From Paraphoma chrysanthemicola (taxonomy: Eukaryota > Ascomycota > Dothideomycetes > Pleosporales > Phaeosphaeriaceae), in contig JAGMWG010000002.1 of the NCBI GenBank assembly GCA_020744225.1, positions 310,001 to 374,000 on the forward strand: a DNA stretch of 64,000 nt. The letters run 5' to 3'. The first letter of the stretch is position 1. Every line of letters starts with the position of its first letter. The translations under genes were made by a program, and so were the position numbers. Shown here piece after piece: positions 22,464 through 34,673 of this stretch. Under the pieces are notes generated by a model, which worked only from the letters and a program-made list of their open reading frames with translations, ran no database searches and was not told where the DNA came from.

Positions 22464-24578
22464 ATGGCTTCAGCTGGCTACCCCGAAAAACTCGAAAGCG
22501 ACGTCCACGAGACTGAACGCAATGACACACCTCCACCTCCAATACAGAAACCAAGGCACTTTTGGGAGAAGCTAGGTGCCTACAACCTCGCGGTGCTCAC
22601 GCTCGGCACTATCGCTATTGCACTCGCCCTGGGTTTTCTGGCCTTCCTTTGGGGATCTGCTGCACATGCTCGACATTTTGGGACCTTCCCCGAAGTATGG
22701 TACGAGATCGCTTTGGCTGATTGGATGAAATCCACGGTCACATTGAGTTCCGTCTTGATCCGTGTCGCTACTGCTGCACAGCTCGGTGTTTTTGCCGCAA
22801 TCGTCGCAGCGCTCATCCTCGAAAGAGTCGGTGTTCCAACTGAGGACCTTCCCCTGATCTCCATGATTCGTTGCTTAAATTCCGGGCCTCACTCACTCGC
22901 GTTGAGCATTTTCAATTCAATCTTCACTGGCGCATTACTACCATACTCGGCACTCATCATCATTGCGATTCTCAATGCATTCGCGCTGCAATTCACCTCG
23001 ACCATTCTCCTGCAAGACTTCAACGACACAAGTGTGGTCAGACCACAGCAACCCGCGCCCATAGCTTTCGGAATTACTGAAAATGCTGAATTTGGCTCGA
23101 CGGCGAACCCCTACGGTGGAACAGACTATTGGAAGAACGCTCCCAGCAGCTACCCGCGTTTCGCGGAATACAAAGAGGCTGGTTCAACCGGAGTGAACTG
23201 GCTGGATACGGGGAAGACGTACCGAGGGTTCTTGCCATTCAGGGAGGCCGCCGCTCGGAATGATTTGCGCTCTTACACAGGCCCAATGATGATTTCGGAT
23301 GTTCGCGTTGTTTGCGTCAAACCTACAGTGTCCAACATCAGTGTCGACTTTAGAGATCCAGATGTGCCTACACTCTTGGCCACGTACGACTGGAACAATA
23401 CCCATCCAGACCTCAGACCGGCATCAGCAGACGAGAATGATCCAAATAATATCAATTGCACGTTACCAGTCCCGGACTGGTTCTTAGGAGGTCAGCTTTG
23501 GGCATCATCGCTCTGTAGCATGGGCAGCCCAGCGCGCCTGCTAGGAGGCATTAGACTGGACGATACTGAGCCGTCCAAGCCAACCGGTCACACCAGTGCG
23601 CATCTCGTGTTCAACGTCACAGGAAAAAGCGACGACTGGCAAGTCAACTTGGCGGAGGATACTGGATTGGAAGTCGTTCAATCAACTCATCCACTGTGGA
23701 CAACTATAGCGCGCGGCAACATCAGTCTTGACATAAGCATGTGCTTTTTCAATCCACAGCCCGCGGACTACAACGCTTCAGCATCGACCGAAACGGCAGG
23801 GCAGGATTTCGAGCTTGGCTACTCAAGGACCAACGGTATTTACGACACCAAAACTATTCGAGAGGCTTTTGGCGCTACGGAGAAATCACGTACTCCTGCT
23901 GAGCGTGGCCTGTTTCAACTCCATTCAGTATCCAACTGGACAGCATATCAAGCCCAGGTTGTCTACAACAAGACAAGCCTAGACTTCTTGTGGGATAGCA
24001 TTCAGCGAGAGGCGATTGGGACGGAGACTAGTTTCTTCAACGCATATGCACCCCCGGCCCATTCCATGCATCGGTCTCATGCAGCAATCGTGCAGCAAAT
24101 TCTACAGACCACCCGAAACCCCGCCGCAGCGCTTCAAACTCTGTGGACCATTCTACTGCAAATGGCGTACTACGATTTTCTTCCCGAGTACGACCTGAGG
24201 GAAACAGCACACTACGACATGGCTGTGAAAGTCAATGTACCAGTTGGCTTTACAGCATTTGGGGTGGTCATGGGCTTGCTCTTCGTCCACTGCGTCTTGA
24301 TGGTTTCCGCCGTTGCGCTCTTCCTGACGCGAACCGAAATGTCGCTGCTGGGTAACTCGTGGCAGGTCGTGTCGCAAGTCATGTCGACGGATACTGCGAA
24401 TGTGGTGCAACATGGAGCAACGGCTTCCGATAAGGAAGTGAAGCAGTCAATGAAGGAGACGGGAATTGTAGAAGGCAGGATTCGGATCACGAAGTCGCTG
24501 CACAGTGGGCGGACAGAGGCAACGGCGGTTCGCCGACGTCATGGCGCTACGTACAGCACACCTGCTGGGCACGTCTAG
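22464..24578 (+). CDS. large fungal membrane protein of unknown function, four membrane helices
   Basis: Single exon, 704 residues from MASAGYPEKLES. A short cytosolic-type N-terminus is followed by three hydrophobic helices (LAVLTLGTIAIALALGFLAFLW; VLIRVATAAQLGVFAAIVAALIL; LLPYSALIIIAILNAFAL). Next comes a loop of about 400 residues with many N-x-S/T sites and several Cys (an extracytosolic domain), and a final helix (FGVVMGLLFVHCVLMVSAVAL) with a basic tail. The motif WGSAAHARHF after the first helix recurs in a large family of uncharacterised Pezizomycotina membrane proteins. I do not know a function. An upstream in-frame extension contains no better ATG. No partner gene is obvious. Confidence 0.75.
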   Translation: MASAGYPEKLESDVHETERNDTPPPPIQKPRHFWEKLGAYNLAVLTLGTIAIALALGFLAFLWGSAAHARHFGTFPEVWYEIALADWMKSTVTLSSVLIRVATAAQLGVFAAIVAALILERVGVPTEDLPLISMIRCLNSGPHSLALSIFNSIFTGALLPYSALIIIAILNAFALQFTSTILLQDFNDTSVVRPQQPAPIAFGITENAEFGSTANPYGGTDYWKNAPSSYPRFAEYKEAGSTGVNWLDTGKTYRGFLPFREAAARNDLRSYTGPMMISDVRVVCVKPTVSNISVDFRDPDVPTLLATYDWNNTHPDLRPASADENDPNNINCTLPVPDWFLGGQLWASSLCSMGSPARLLGGIRLDDTEPSKPTGHTSAHLVFNVTGKSDDWQVNLAEDTGLEVVQSTHPLWTTIARGNISLDISMCFFNPQPADYNASASTETAGQDFELGYSRTNGIYDTKTIREAFGATEKSRTPAERGLFQLHSVSNWTAYQAQVVYNKTSLDFLWDSIQREAIGTETSFFNAYAPPAHSMHRSHAAIVQQILQTTRNPAAALQTLWTILLQMAYYDFLPEYDLRETAHYDMAVKVNVPVGFTAFGVVMGLLFVHCVLMVSAVALFLTRTEMSLLGNSWQVVSQVMSTDTANVVQHGATASDKEVKQSMKETGIVEGRIRITKSLHSGRTEATAVRRRHGATYSTPAGHV

Positions 24579-25588
24579 TTTCTCTTTCTTATTGATGGGT
24601 TCTTCATTGCATTCTGTTGGTCGTGCGCCGTATCACGTAGCATAGCGGGGAGTCTCCGTCACTTTCCTACTAATGCTTTATACATGTTATATCGTCAAGT
24701 CATCTTTTGATCCTACTTGTTAGTGATGCAATTATCTACACTGACACCACTGTGATTCTGAAATGTCTTAAGTATACAGTCAGCATAACTCGTCCCTTGC
24801 GCTCCTTGCGTGTCAAAATCTTCGATCTCCACAGACACCAAAGTCAAATGTTGAATACTGCTACGTTGCTCGATCCCGTGCCTCTCGATCTAAAGGCAAT
24901 GGACCGATCGCAAAAGACCTACTCCGATCCTGGCAGTGTGTAGACTGATAAGGACTGAGGAATAAGTTCACGACAGCAAATTGTACACCACGGACCAAAA
25001 GATAAATTATGAGCCCGGCGCAGTGGGCTCACCAAGGTGCGTTACGAAGAGCGTCAATGGCTTTCGTCTCACTAATTTCACGGTAATGTCACCTGGACCG
25101 CTCAAATGTGCTTGCGCGAGCAAAGGCTATTCTTTGCTCTGGTACCCAAATGGAAAGATGGAAAAGTAAAGATATACCTGTGATGGCGAGGCCGAAGCTA
25201 AGGCCTCTGGCGCCTTGGCATGAAGCTTTCCGAAGTCGTCCGTCCGCCTTCCAGACTGCTTCTACCTTAGGCGACGCCGGACGACCACTCACAGGCATCC
25301 AAGCTAGCTGCAAGCTGTGAAACTACGCCATTTTCCATGTCTAGACGATATTGATATCTACGACTCGTCTAATCGCTCTGCATTGAGTGTTGAGGCGTCA
25401 AGGATGGGCAGCCTGACACTTCTGAAGGTCCAGCCTCACGGGCGGGGCAGAGGATTCATAATGGACGCACAAGGCTGTTCTCAGTGGAATTCGCAACACA
25501 CAGCAAAGCTATCGCAAAGGATCCGCAACTGTGCACAGTGCAGCACGGACTTATTGAGTATTTCCTGGCTCGGCAATCGACATTTAAC
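24579..25588. other. intergenic, no gene supported
   Basis: About 1 kb between two genes on the plus strand. Open frames of 60-90 codons show nothing protein-like. Confidence 0.45.
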
Positions 25589-27200
25589 ATGAACTACAAC
25601 TCGGCCATACCAAGTCCTGTTACACCAGGTAATCTGGTGCTGCCGAATGGGTGGAAAGCGGAATGGAGCGCGCAGTATGCGAGATAGTAAGATAGTCCAT
25701 GTACCATGAGCAGAAGCCTTTGGGTCTGAGGACCTTGCTGACTACTGCGTGTTCAGTTTCTACGTGAATATCCACACCAAGGAGAGTACATGGGCTATGC
25801 CAGCTCTACCAGAACCGCAGCAAGCTCTTCCGCCACTGCAAAGAAAGCCAGTGCCAACCCAGTCGATGCAAGCACAATCGCAGAGCCAAAGTTTACCGAC
25901 GGTTGCCCAGAGGTCGTACGTTGAGAGCTACCCAACGCCACCGCCACAAGTTACGACTGGGTACTTTCCTGCACCTAATCAGCAGCCTCAATACAGCATA
26001 AACCAGGTTCCCAGTTCTCAGCAGCCATACATTCAAGCGGCAATTCCTGTCTCCAGCCAGGGAAACCCACAGCAGCAGTTTCCATCCGCCCAACCGTATA
26101 CACCTCAGATCGCACAGCATCCATCAACCCCTCAGCATCAAGGACCAGCACACCAACAATTTCCCAGTGGCCAACCAGCTCAGTATCAGCAACAGAGCTA
26201 TCCTACACCGGCCGCGACACCTGTCAGTATTTATACCCCACAAAGTGCACCAGGCGCCCCGCAGTTCCAACAGATGAGCCCACAGATTACACCGAATAGC
26301 ATGAACTCCCCACAGCATAACGGCTACGTGCCTGGATCGTACAACCAGCCCAGCAAAAGCAATCATACTAGCACGAATCATCCATTCAACAGTGGAGCTA
26401 CTCCTATCAATCCTATCTACCCTCCACAAGCCAACAATATCATTCAGTCATCCCAACAACGTCCAAACACAAACGTATACCAAGCTCCGCAGCAACTACC
26501 CGCGCAACAGTATCAACAGAAAGCCTATGTCAATCAGACATACTCCCAGCCTCCGCATCAATCAAGCAATCCGCATCGTACTTCGATGATGGGTGGTAAT
26601 TTTCGTGGGGGCGGCATGATGAGCAAGATGTCCTCGAAGTTCACACAATTACAAACACGCGCTACTGGTCCGCCAGCTCATGGCCAAACAATTGCAAAAC
26701 CTGCTTCCGACTGGAAGAAGTGGGCCAAGAGAGGCGCTATTGGTGTCGCAGGGATTGGAGCACTGGCTCTTGGCGTTGATGCTGCCGGCGACATGCTGTC
26801 AGGAGCGGCCGGCATGGACGCTGCAGTCGGCGCTGACTTCAGTGGGGGTGGCGGAGACTTTACTGGGGGAGCTGGCGATTTCAGTGGCGGTGGTTTCGAA
26901 GGCGGCGATACTGCTGCGGCGATGGATGCGCAGACCGCTGTGGATGCTAATGCCGCACAGCATGCGATGGAAGGAATTGGCCAGGATAATGCACAGATGC
27001 TGCTTGATCCAGTTGGGACGGAATGTGAGTTCATGTTTTCCATTGTGGTCTGCTTTTCTATTCTGCATATGAAGCTGCTGGCCAGCTCTAAACCTCCGAA
27101 AGCATATGCAGGACAATCACTAACTACTCATGCTGCAGATACAATGGTTAATGATGCAACGGCTGCAGGCAGTGCTTCAATCGGCTACGGACTGATCTAG
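25589..27200 (+). CDS. WW-domain protein with Gln/Pro-rich middle and Gly-rich tail
   Basis: Exons 25589..25686, 25757..27024 and 27139..27200, giving 475 residues. The first intron splits a WW domain: LPNGWKAEWS and RYFYVNIHTKESTWAMP join only after splicing, with both signature Trp and the final Pro present. The middle (about residues 60-330) is a Gln/Pro/Tyr-rich disordered region. A conserved-looking block WKKWAKRGAIGVAGIGALALG follows, then a DFSGGGGDFTGG-type Gly-rich stretch. WW domains bind proline-rich peptides. The binding partner and the role of the hydrophobic KRGAIGVAG segment are unknown. The second intron is 114 nt, a multiple of three and free of stops, so unspliced mRNA would encode 38 extra residues. 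Its stop is 28 bp from the stop of the convergent FAD monooxygenase gene. Confidence 0.8.
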
Positions 27201-27228
27201 ATCTGACAATCATTCAAAGAGCGATTTT

Positions 27229-28745
27229 TCATGCTGGATTTGGCGGAATCATCGTAGCAGTCGTCTCAGGGTGGGTTGACTTGCTGCCTTTCGTACCTTC
27301 CCCATAGTATTGCGTAAAGTCGTGCCCTAAGGCTCTCATACCCTACCGATTCTGGTCAGCTCCTCGCACGACATGAAGTCTTTCAGCCTTTGTCACAAGA
27401 ACTTACTCTTTGCAATTGTCTCTTGAGGTCCGGATCCGTCTCTGCCTTGTTCAGCAATTGTAAGAATTGGTCATCCTCCAACGCCCTGTCCGGGTCGAGT
27501 TCGAACATTCGCCGAAACCAAGCACTCGAGTTGACATCAACAAATTCGGTGTATGCTTTTCTGCGCACTTCGTTGTACTTGTCGAGGATGGTCTCATCGG
27601 CTTTATTGTCATATATTCCACGGAGACAATCGTGCAAGCCGCCAACATCGACGATGCCGCCCGTCAGACCGAGGCCGCCACTGGAAGTATCGAATCAGTA
27701 TTTGCTCAGGTGCTGCCAAAAGGAAGGATACATACAAGGGGTTGCACAGATGCGCTGCATCCCCAGCAAGCAAAAAGCGACCAACACGCATTGCCTTCGC
27801 AAGTCGTTGATGTACCTTGTATGGAGCAAAGTTCACGACTTCATATTCGCTGGGCTCCGGATGACCCGGAAGCATGGATTTGAATTTCCACGGCAATCGC
27901 TCTTGCAGTTGCTCATTTGTCAGACCTGGCTTTTCGCCGTATGTGATCCTGTAGAGGCCGTCTTTGCCAATTTTAGCTGCCATATACCAATGCTCTGGAT
28001 CAATAATGAAGTTGGAATCCATCCAGTTGTACGGCTCGAAATTGTAGTAAGTCTATTTTTCAGTCAGCACACCTATATCCTTTGACGTTATGTGCCGCAG
28101 TACTCACATTTGTTGCGACAATCTGCTCGTTCCACGTATGGCCGGGAAACTCCCAATCTCCGAATAATGAGCGCCGTACTTGACTGTTCGCACCATCACA
28201 CCCAACGATGTAGTCCGCTTCGAGCTTCTTCTTCCCGTCTGGGCTCTCGACATCGACCCAAGCTCTCTCGTCGCTCTGACCCAGCCCAACGACATTGTAG
28301 TTGAAGATGATCTTCGCGCAGTCATACTTCTCCAGATGATTCCTCAAGATTTTCTGTAATGGCGCTAGAGGTAAACAGACCATATCATCCGGATCACCCC
28401 TAGTTGCCGTTCCATCGATTCTAGCGATTGGTGTGCCGTCCAATTTCCGCCAGCATACTCCGTCAGGGTGGAAGCCCTGAGTTCGCAAGTCGTCGCCAAC
28501 ACCTGCGCGATTCAACTCGGCCATTGCTGGCGGGCCATAATGTGTTGCCCGTGCGCGGTTGTCGAGTTCCGGGCTTTGGTCAATTATGGTTACTGGTATG
28601 TTGCTTCGTGCGAGTAAGAGCGCTAGCAGAAGTCCGGCTGGGCCGGCGCCGACAACGATAACCTGTCGCTTGTTAGACATGCCCAATTTCGACGTGGTCC
28701 ATATGCGAAGCTCACATCACGGAAGCCGGGTGCTTGGGTCGCCAT
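27229..28745 (-). CDS. FAD-dependent aromatic-type monooxygenase (PF01494-like)
   Basis: Five exons in transcript order: 28716..28745, 28108..28662, 27736..28052, 27407..27680, 27229..27342; 429 residues. The first exon gives MATQAPGFRD and joins directly to the Rossmann start VIVVGAGPAGLLLALLLA. Other flavoprotein-hydroxylase landmarks are the DG motif YIVGCDGANSQVRRSL and the GD motif FLLAGDAAHLCNPFGGLGLTGG, which only forms after intron removal. These enzymes use NAD(P)H and O2 to hydroxylate aromatic rings or related substrates. No membrane anchor or thioredoxin-like C-terminal domain is present. It is transcribed divergently from a P450 with 323 bp between start codons, so the two are probably co-regulated as part of cluster A. 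Confidence 0.9.
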
Positions 28746-28910
28746 CTTGTTCGCTGAAGTTGTGAAAACGATTTTGGAAGTTCGGGCTGATTGTGGAAGA
28801 GTGTTGAAGGGTCTCAGCCTTGTAAATGTCGCAACACGATCTGGGTCTTGGAAGCTATGTACATGGATCGTGTCCGCATGTCTACAACACGCGTGTGGTT
28901 TCAGCCTCCA

Positions 28911-28937
28911 GTGTGGGGAAGCTGCCTGTGTGGGGTA
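28911..28937 (-). promoter_or_regulatory. pair of CCCCACAC boxes in the FAD monooxygenase/P450 promoter
   Basis: Read on the minus strand, TTCCCCACAC (28911..28920) and TACCCCACAC (28928..28937) stand 7 bp apart in the shared promoter. TACCCCACAC occurs again, exactly, in the other divergent promoter of this cluster (36655..36664). The G-rich strand contains GTGGGG, which fits the predicted preference of the C2H2 regulator encoded at 31416..34288. Confidence 0.45.
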
Positions 28938-29068
28938 TGCTGTTGGTTCCAACCCCAACCTAGCGCTCCTCACAAATTTCCTCCACATGAGATGGGAACG
29001 TCAATCGAAACCAAGGATTTCCTCTTCTACTTCATGTCCTCGAGAGGAAGTCACACACGGTAAGAATC

Positions 29069-30827
29069 ATGCTCAGTAATTTAACATCAGAAGGCGTAAA
29101 CATACGTTTTGTCCTATTCGCCAGCGCGATCTTCATCGTCCTCTACATTTTCATTGCCACCTTTCAAAATCGGGATCGGAAGGCGCTCGCTACAATTCCA
29201 GGACCGCGTGGCCTCCCCATAATTGGCAATACCTTGCAATTCGGACAGAATCCTCATAGACGATGCCAGGAGTGGGCAGCGCAATATGGCGAATTGTTCA
29301 AGATCCGACTCGGGTGGGACAACTGGGTCTTTCTCAATAGCCCTGAAGCAGTCAAGGAAATTTTGGACAAGCAATCAGCCATCACATCAGGTCGCCAGCC
29401 AATGCCGGTGCTGTCCGACTTAGTTTCCGGTGGGAAGCGCTTCCTCTTTATGACATACTCGCCACAATGGAGAAAGCTGCGCACTATTGTGCATAAGTTG
29501 CTTACGCCAAAGGTGTCGAGTCTGTTCAAGCCTAGTCAAGAGTTTGAAGCGAAACAGCTGCTTTTCGACATTTTGACGGACAATAAAGATCAAGAGAGCT
29601 TTTACATGCATGTGCGGCGGTACACTACTTCTGTGGTCATGACTAGCACATATGGTCGGCGTGTACCGAAATGGGTAAGTCATTCTGTCGCGGCCAAATA
29701 TTCTGACTTATTTGTTTCCAGGACTGTGAAGACACACGGGAAATTTACGGCTTGATGCAAGAATTCTCGGAGTGCGCTCCACCGAATGGCTACCTCGCCG
29801 ATCTGCTCCCACCACTCAGTCGTCTCCCAACGGCACTACAATGGTGGCGGCCGTCTGCAAATAGAAAGTACGAGCGCCAGCGCAACATCTGGATGAAGTA
29901 CTGGAACACTCTTACAAGTCAGATGGCGGCAGGGAACGCACCAGAATGCTTTGTCAAGCAATTTGCCGAAGGAGATTACAAGAAGCAAGATATCAGCGAA
30001 GCACAAGCCGCCTTTGTAGCCGGAAGTAAGTAAACTCATGCATTCAAGCGGTGTGACGTGTTGAGTGTGATATTCTAACGTGTCTAGCGATGATCGAAGC
30101 AGGATCTGAGACCACATCCTCGGCGCTGAACTCCGCTATTAAATGTCTTGCGAAATTCCCTGAAGCACAAACGAAAGCACACGAAGAGCTCAGCCGCGTG
30201 ATTGGCGATAGCCGTGTACCAACATACGATGACGAGGATCACTTGCCTTTCATTCGCGCTACAGTCAAAGAAGTCCTCCGCATTCGACCCGTAACTAACA
30301 TTGGCTCTCCGCACTACACCACCGCCGACGTTGTGTATAAAGGCTACGTGATCCCCAAGAACACCATCGTCAGTCTGTGTCAATATTCGATCCATTTCGA
30401 CCCAAAGAAGTGGCAGCGTCCCGACGACTTCGATCCGACTCGATACCTGAGCTATCCGCTCAAAGCAGGCGCATATGCCGCAGCAGCCGACCCGAACGAG
30501 CGTGATCATTTTGATTTCGGCGCGGGTAGAAGGATTTGTCCTGGGTTGCATTTAGCGGAGAACAGCTTGTTCATCACAATTGCATGTATTCTCTGGTTAT
30601 TTGAAATCAAGCCGGCGATCGATGAAAACGGTGCAGAGGAAGAGGTCGACGTGTCGGATGCAGCGTATGACGAAGGTGTGAATACATTGCCAAAGCCGTA
30701 CAAAATTCGCTTTGTGCCGCGGAACGAGAAACGCGTTCAAACACTTCAGCAGGCGTGGACAAATGCTCAGAGGGATGGATTTCATTTGGGTAGTGTTAAG
30801 GTGAATGTGGATGGTATGGTTCGATAG
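29069..30827 (+). CDS. cytochrome P450 (OrdA-like, E-class group I)
   Basis: Exons 29069..29674, 29722..30025 and 30088..30827, giving 549 residues. It has an N-terminal anchor (FVLFASAIFIVLYIFIATF) and the hinge TIPGPRGLPIIGN. The I-helix spans the last splice site and reads GTMIEAGSETTSSAL. The K-helix is KEVLR, the PERF-like region FDPTRYLSYP, and the heme loop FGAGRRICPGLHLAE, with the heme Cys at about residue 454. The overall pattern is that of fungal P450s annotated as O-methylsterigmatocystin-oxidoreductase-like, a label covering many unrelated substrates. All three exons join without frame loss. It shares its promoter with the FAD monooxygenase, which suggests sequential oxidation of one substrate. 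Confidence 0.9.
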
Positions 30828-31415
30828 ATTAACCTATGGTGGATGTTGAGCTTTGATGAATGTTTCAAATGGGAGGCCATTACAGTGCGACCGATCCACT
30901 CTCATGTCCTGTAACCACTTCTGCGGAAAGAGAACGTCAGATGGACGAACCAAGGCGTAGCTATAGTGTTTCATTGAGTAGAGGAGCAATGAATCTAGAC
31001 TTCGTTCAAAAAGCATACGAAGGCTAGTGCAGGTCACAAGTTGAGCAGTACATCGAAGCTCCATCACATCAGAACTAGTACTCAGAAAGTAGAATTCTTA
31101 ATTTGAAAGCGAGCTAGGCCCCAAGACTCTCATGGCACATATGCGGTGCAATATTTTGTCCGAACTCCACAAATATGATGTTCATGAAGCCACACTACTG
31201 CGGGGTTATGGGGAATGTGGGGTAGAAATTCGCACCACATGGGTCCCAAGTCGCGCGTATCAACACCAAAAAAAAATACCTAGCTTTAGCAATAGCACCA
31301 TGTCTGTTGGTTTTGTTGTCCACAAGTGCTGACTTCATGGAGATGCTTTGCAGTCATGGGCACGTAGTGTACGTATCTTAGCTTAGCCATCCATGAACGG
31401 GTCAGAGTCGGTGGC
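30828..31415. other. intergenic between convergent genes of cluster A
   Basis: 3' flanks of the P450 and the C2H2 regulator. A lone TGTGGGGTA at 31216..31224 resembles the promoter box but is not near a start codon. No gene seen. Confidence 0.45.
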
Positions 31416-34288
31416 CTATTGGGTCATGCGTATCCGCGTAAACTCCTGTTCATAGAACTTTGCAAGACGCTCCAATCCGTATCCCATCTTGGGAGTAATG
31501 CCCCATACCCAAACCTAGCCATGAGTTAGTGAATTTCTGGACCAGCACGTTGCGAGTGCGGCTTACATCTGTGAGAAAAGGTGCCCAAGCTCTAGAAACA
31601 GCTGCTGCAAGGGATGTACCCTCTCTATACGGAAAGTCCATCTCATTCAAAGATGTCTTCAATTGAGTCAATATTTCTGTCTCTTCGATCGTCGGCGGTA
31701 TAATACTGGACTCAATGTCTATGGTGTGAAGCCACTTAGTCAGGAATAGAGCTGAAGACCATTAGCTCGGTCAAAATAAGGCATGTGTGGTATATAAATT
31801 GCACTTACCACTATCCCAAGCTGCGCATGCATGTTCCACGCTCCAGGAAAATGCAGCAGTCTTTCGCACAAGAAGATGGCCGATGCGCACAGGTGAGAGA
31901 AAGCCCTGACAGGCTTTAGCAGCTGCCTTGGTGAACAAATCACTCCTTTCCAGTGGACAAGCCACGTATGCAGAAGCAGCTTCGTTCATCTCGTCCTCAG
32001 TTCCGGTTAGGATGACAATGCGCTGGATCGGGAATTCCGGTAGAAAGAGGCGTACACAGGCAATACGCAGGATAGCTTGACAATTGAACGAGAGCGGTCC
32101 GTCGGAAGCATCCCACGGAGGCTCGAAAGGCTTTCCTTCTTTTTCGTTCCAGAATAGCGATTTCTGACATCTAGAAAGCGCGGCAATGCCATTGGAAAGC
32201 ACGATGGCCCGAAGGTTAAAGTTGCCGACCATTCCCACGTTCGAATAGAGTCCGACAGCCCTGGAGAACTGCAACGATGTCCACATGTGGATGCATACTG
32301 CGTGCATAAGAACCAATCCGGCAAAGGTCGAAAGCTGATATGTCTGTTCGCCGGTGGACTCGAAATCTGTGTGATCGCCAGATATTATATCCGTCAATAC
32401 GCTTCTCAAAGATCTGCTACACGGACTTCCGCGCGCTATCCAATGCTGACGCCACTCTTCCTCATTTTTAGCATTCCAAAGGTGCTCATCGTCCGGCATT
32501 TCGAAGTCCAGATTTTCAGGACTGACGAAACCTAAAATCGTTCAGATTAGCATATGTGCTAAAGCGCAGTCATGGCTCATCTTGACCTACCGGGAGTCAC
32601 GTCATAAAGGACCGTGGCCAAGTTGCTCATGATGTTTAAACCACATAGCGCTCTCTTGTGAGACTCGCGTTGCACATAGCCGGCCCAGGTCAACTTTTCG
32701 GCCGGTACGGATTTTCTGGATATCAAAGCTCTGCGCAGCCTATAGTCCTATAATAAAAGTCAGCAGCTGGTATAGTAACAGATGAGGCTAGGTATTTACA
32801 GTGAGGTAAAATCCAAGTCGGGAAAACTCCAGAACAATGAGATCCGCATCCCCAGTCAGCAAGGCATAATAGGAGAGCAGAATCCGTGTTTGGATCGCCC
32901 AAAGTGCAATGGGTAGCCTCGTCTGCGTCGGACAGCATTGATCCTCAAACTAGCAATAGTGTCAGTCTGTTTGCTCACCGGAGACAGCATACACATCACA
33001 ACCTTTTGAAGAAGTCTTAGTGACAATTGGTAAGACAAGGCTGCGCGCCGCCTGTCTAGCTGATATAGTGCGCCGATACACGTGAGAGCAAGGACAAGTG
33101 GACTCGGCGTGTCCGCAATATCCAGGGAAGGAAGGTGTATGATTGGTAAGTGCCGATGGAAACAATCCAGGTAGCCACTGATGAAGCGTCGGACGTCTTG
33201 AATGGTAGGTAGCATCTCGCTAGCGTCATCTCCGCTCAAACGGTCGGCGACATCAGCACAAATACTTACGTAGGCAGCTTGGTCAATTTCGATTCGAGGT
33301 GGACTACCAGATTTGTCTTTCAGAACTTGAGGCAGTCGGCGAAAGAGCTTCTGAGAGTGCTCTAAGCTTGGATTGTGGTAATTGCGGTCATTGCCAAGGA
33401 CACCGTGCGAGAAGACGCTGTGCTGTTCGGGCGATATACCCTCGCTGTTCGATGGTGAGTATGGTAGATTTGGCATCATGAAGGTGTCGTCCATAGCGAA
33501 GAAATCGCTGAATAAAGAAGCATCGAAGGTCTCTGGTAGAGGATGCTGGCTTAATCCTCTCCCGGTAAGGCCGTTGGGCGTCGCTTGAGGAGCAATAGCA
33601 TCTTGCATATAGTCAAGGCGGGGCCGCTTCAATCGTCTACCTGCATCTTCTTCCACAGCCATGGTGTCCAGAAAGTCGAGTCCATCAAGGTCGAAGACAT
33701 CTCTGCCATTTTGGGAGTCCTTCTGTTGCTGGCTGGATAGTGGAGGACTTTCCGTTGGCAATGGCGAGGGAAGATTATACATGTGTTTATAGAGCTCTGG
33801 ATCTATTGGAATTTCATGTGTCTGTTGCTCAATGAAACCAAGACCAAGGTCCAAATCGGTGTTCTCATGACTTAGAGTTGGTGCAACATTTTCTGACTCG
33901 ATCAAGTCGGTGTTGCTGTCCGTGCGAGGTAAAGCGGCCGAATTAATGCCACCGGTCCTTCCTTGTCCGGACTTTGGCTTCTTCACGTCCTTGGAGCTCT
34001 CTTGAAGTGCCTCGTATTCGACGGCATGTATGGTTTTCTCGTGTCGCTTCACAAGATCTCTGTCCCAACGCGATTAGCCTCTCACTATCATCGATGGGCG
34101 ACAACATACTTTCGGGCATAGGTTTTGTGGCAAAATTGGCATTCGAACGGCCTTTCTTGAGTGTGCCCTCTTTCATGACGGATGCAGTGCTCGGATCTAT
34201 TGAATATCCGGCTGCAGCTCGAGCATTTGTACAGCTTGCGCACACGGCCGCCAGGTGCAAGTGTTACAGAAGTGGTGGTGACAACCAT
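31416..34288 (-). CDS. C2H2 zinc-finger regulator with fungal-trans domain
   Basis: Seven exons in transcript order: 34110..34288, 33003..34059, 32800..32943, 32591..32747, 31809..32531, 31567..31751, 31416..31514; 847 residues. Two C2H2 fingers are near the N-terminus: C22-C25-H38-H42 and C50-C53-H66-H71, the second completed across the first intron. Acidic, Pro/Ser-rich sequence follows, then a fungal-specific transcription factor domain from about residue 320 (DVRRFISGYLDCFHRHLPIIHLPSL, LALWAIQTRILLSYYALL, and a HLWNAKNEEEWRQ element). Helix residues R-1, E2, H3, R6 in finger 1 and R-1, D2, L3, R6 in finger 2 predict binding to GNGGGG. The donor of exon 2 is GTTGTG, so the exon edge at 33003 is less certain. 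The start is MVVTTTSV; the frame is open further upstream. Confidence 0.85.
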
Positions 34289-34673
34289 GGTGGATGGATC
34301 GGAAGTTGGATGTGCATGATAGGAACAGCGTCGGAGGACAATGACTGGCAAGCTTCGGAAGCACACGTGACAAATACATGGTTGGAGAGGCAAATGTCGG
34401 GGCGCTGGAGCCGAAAATGCGGGGAAGGTCTACAGGCGCGATTGGATCCGATACCCGTTGCTGCTGATTGGCTACTTTTAAGTTACATAAATTACATCAC
34501 TAGCGTCGTTCTTCCCATGCGCCCCGTTACTGTCCACGTCCATCGTAATCTTGTTGTAATATGAGGTCTCAGAGACAGCGACGCCTGATAGATCAGACGA
34601 CATAGCAGGTACCACACGGCTATCGACCCTTCTTCCTGATGGAACGGTTCCCGGCTTATCTGGTCGCGCGGGT
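34289..34673. other. promoter of the C2H2 regulator and 3' flank of the next P450
   Basis: No gene seen. GCGGGGAA at 34428..34435 differs by one base from the GTGGGGAA seen in the cluster promoters and might allow autoregulation; weak. Confidence 0.35.

Noticed and set aside
31216..31224. TGTGGGGTA as a further cluster A box
   Set aside because: It lies between two convergent 3' ends, far from any start codon; probably chance.
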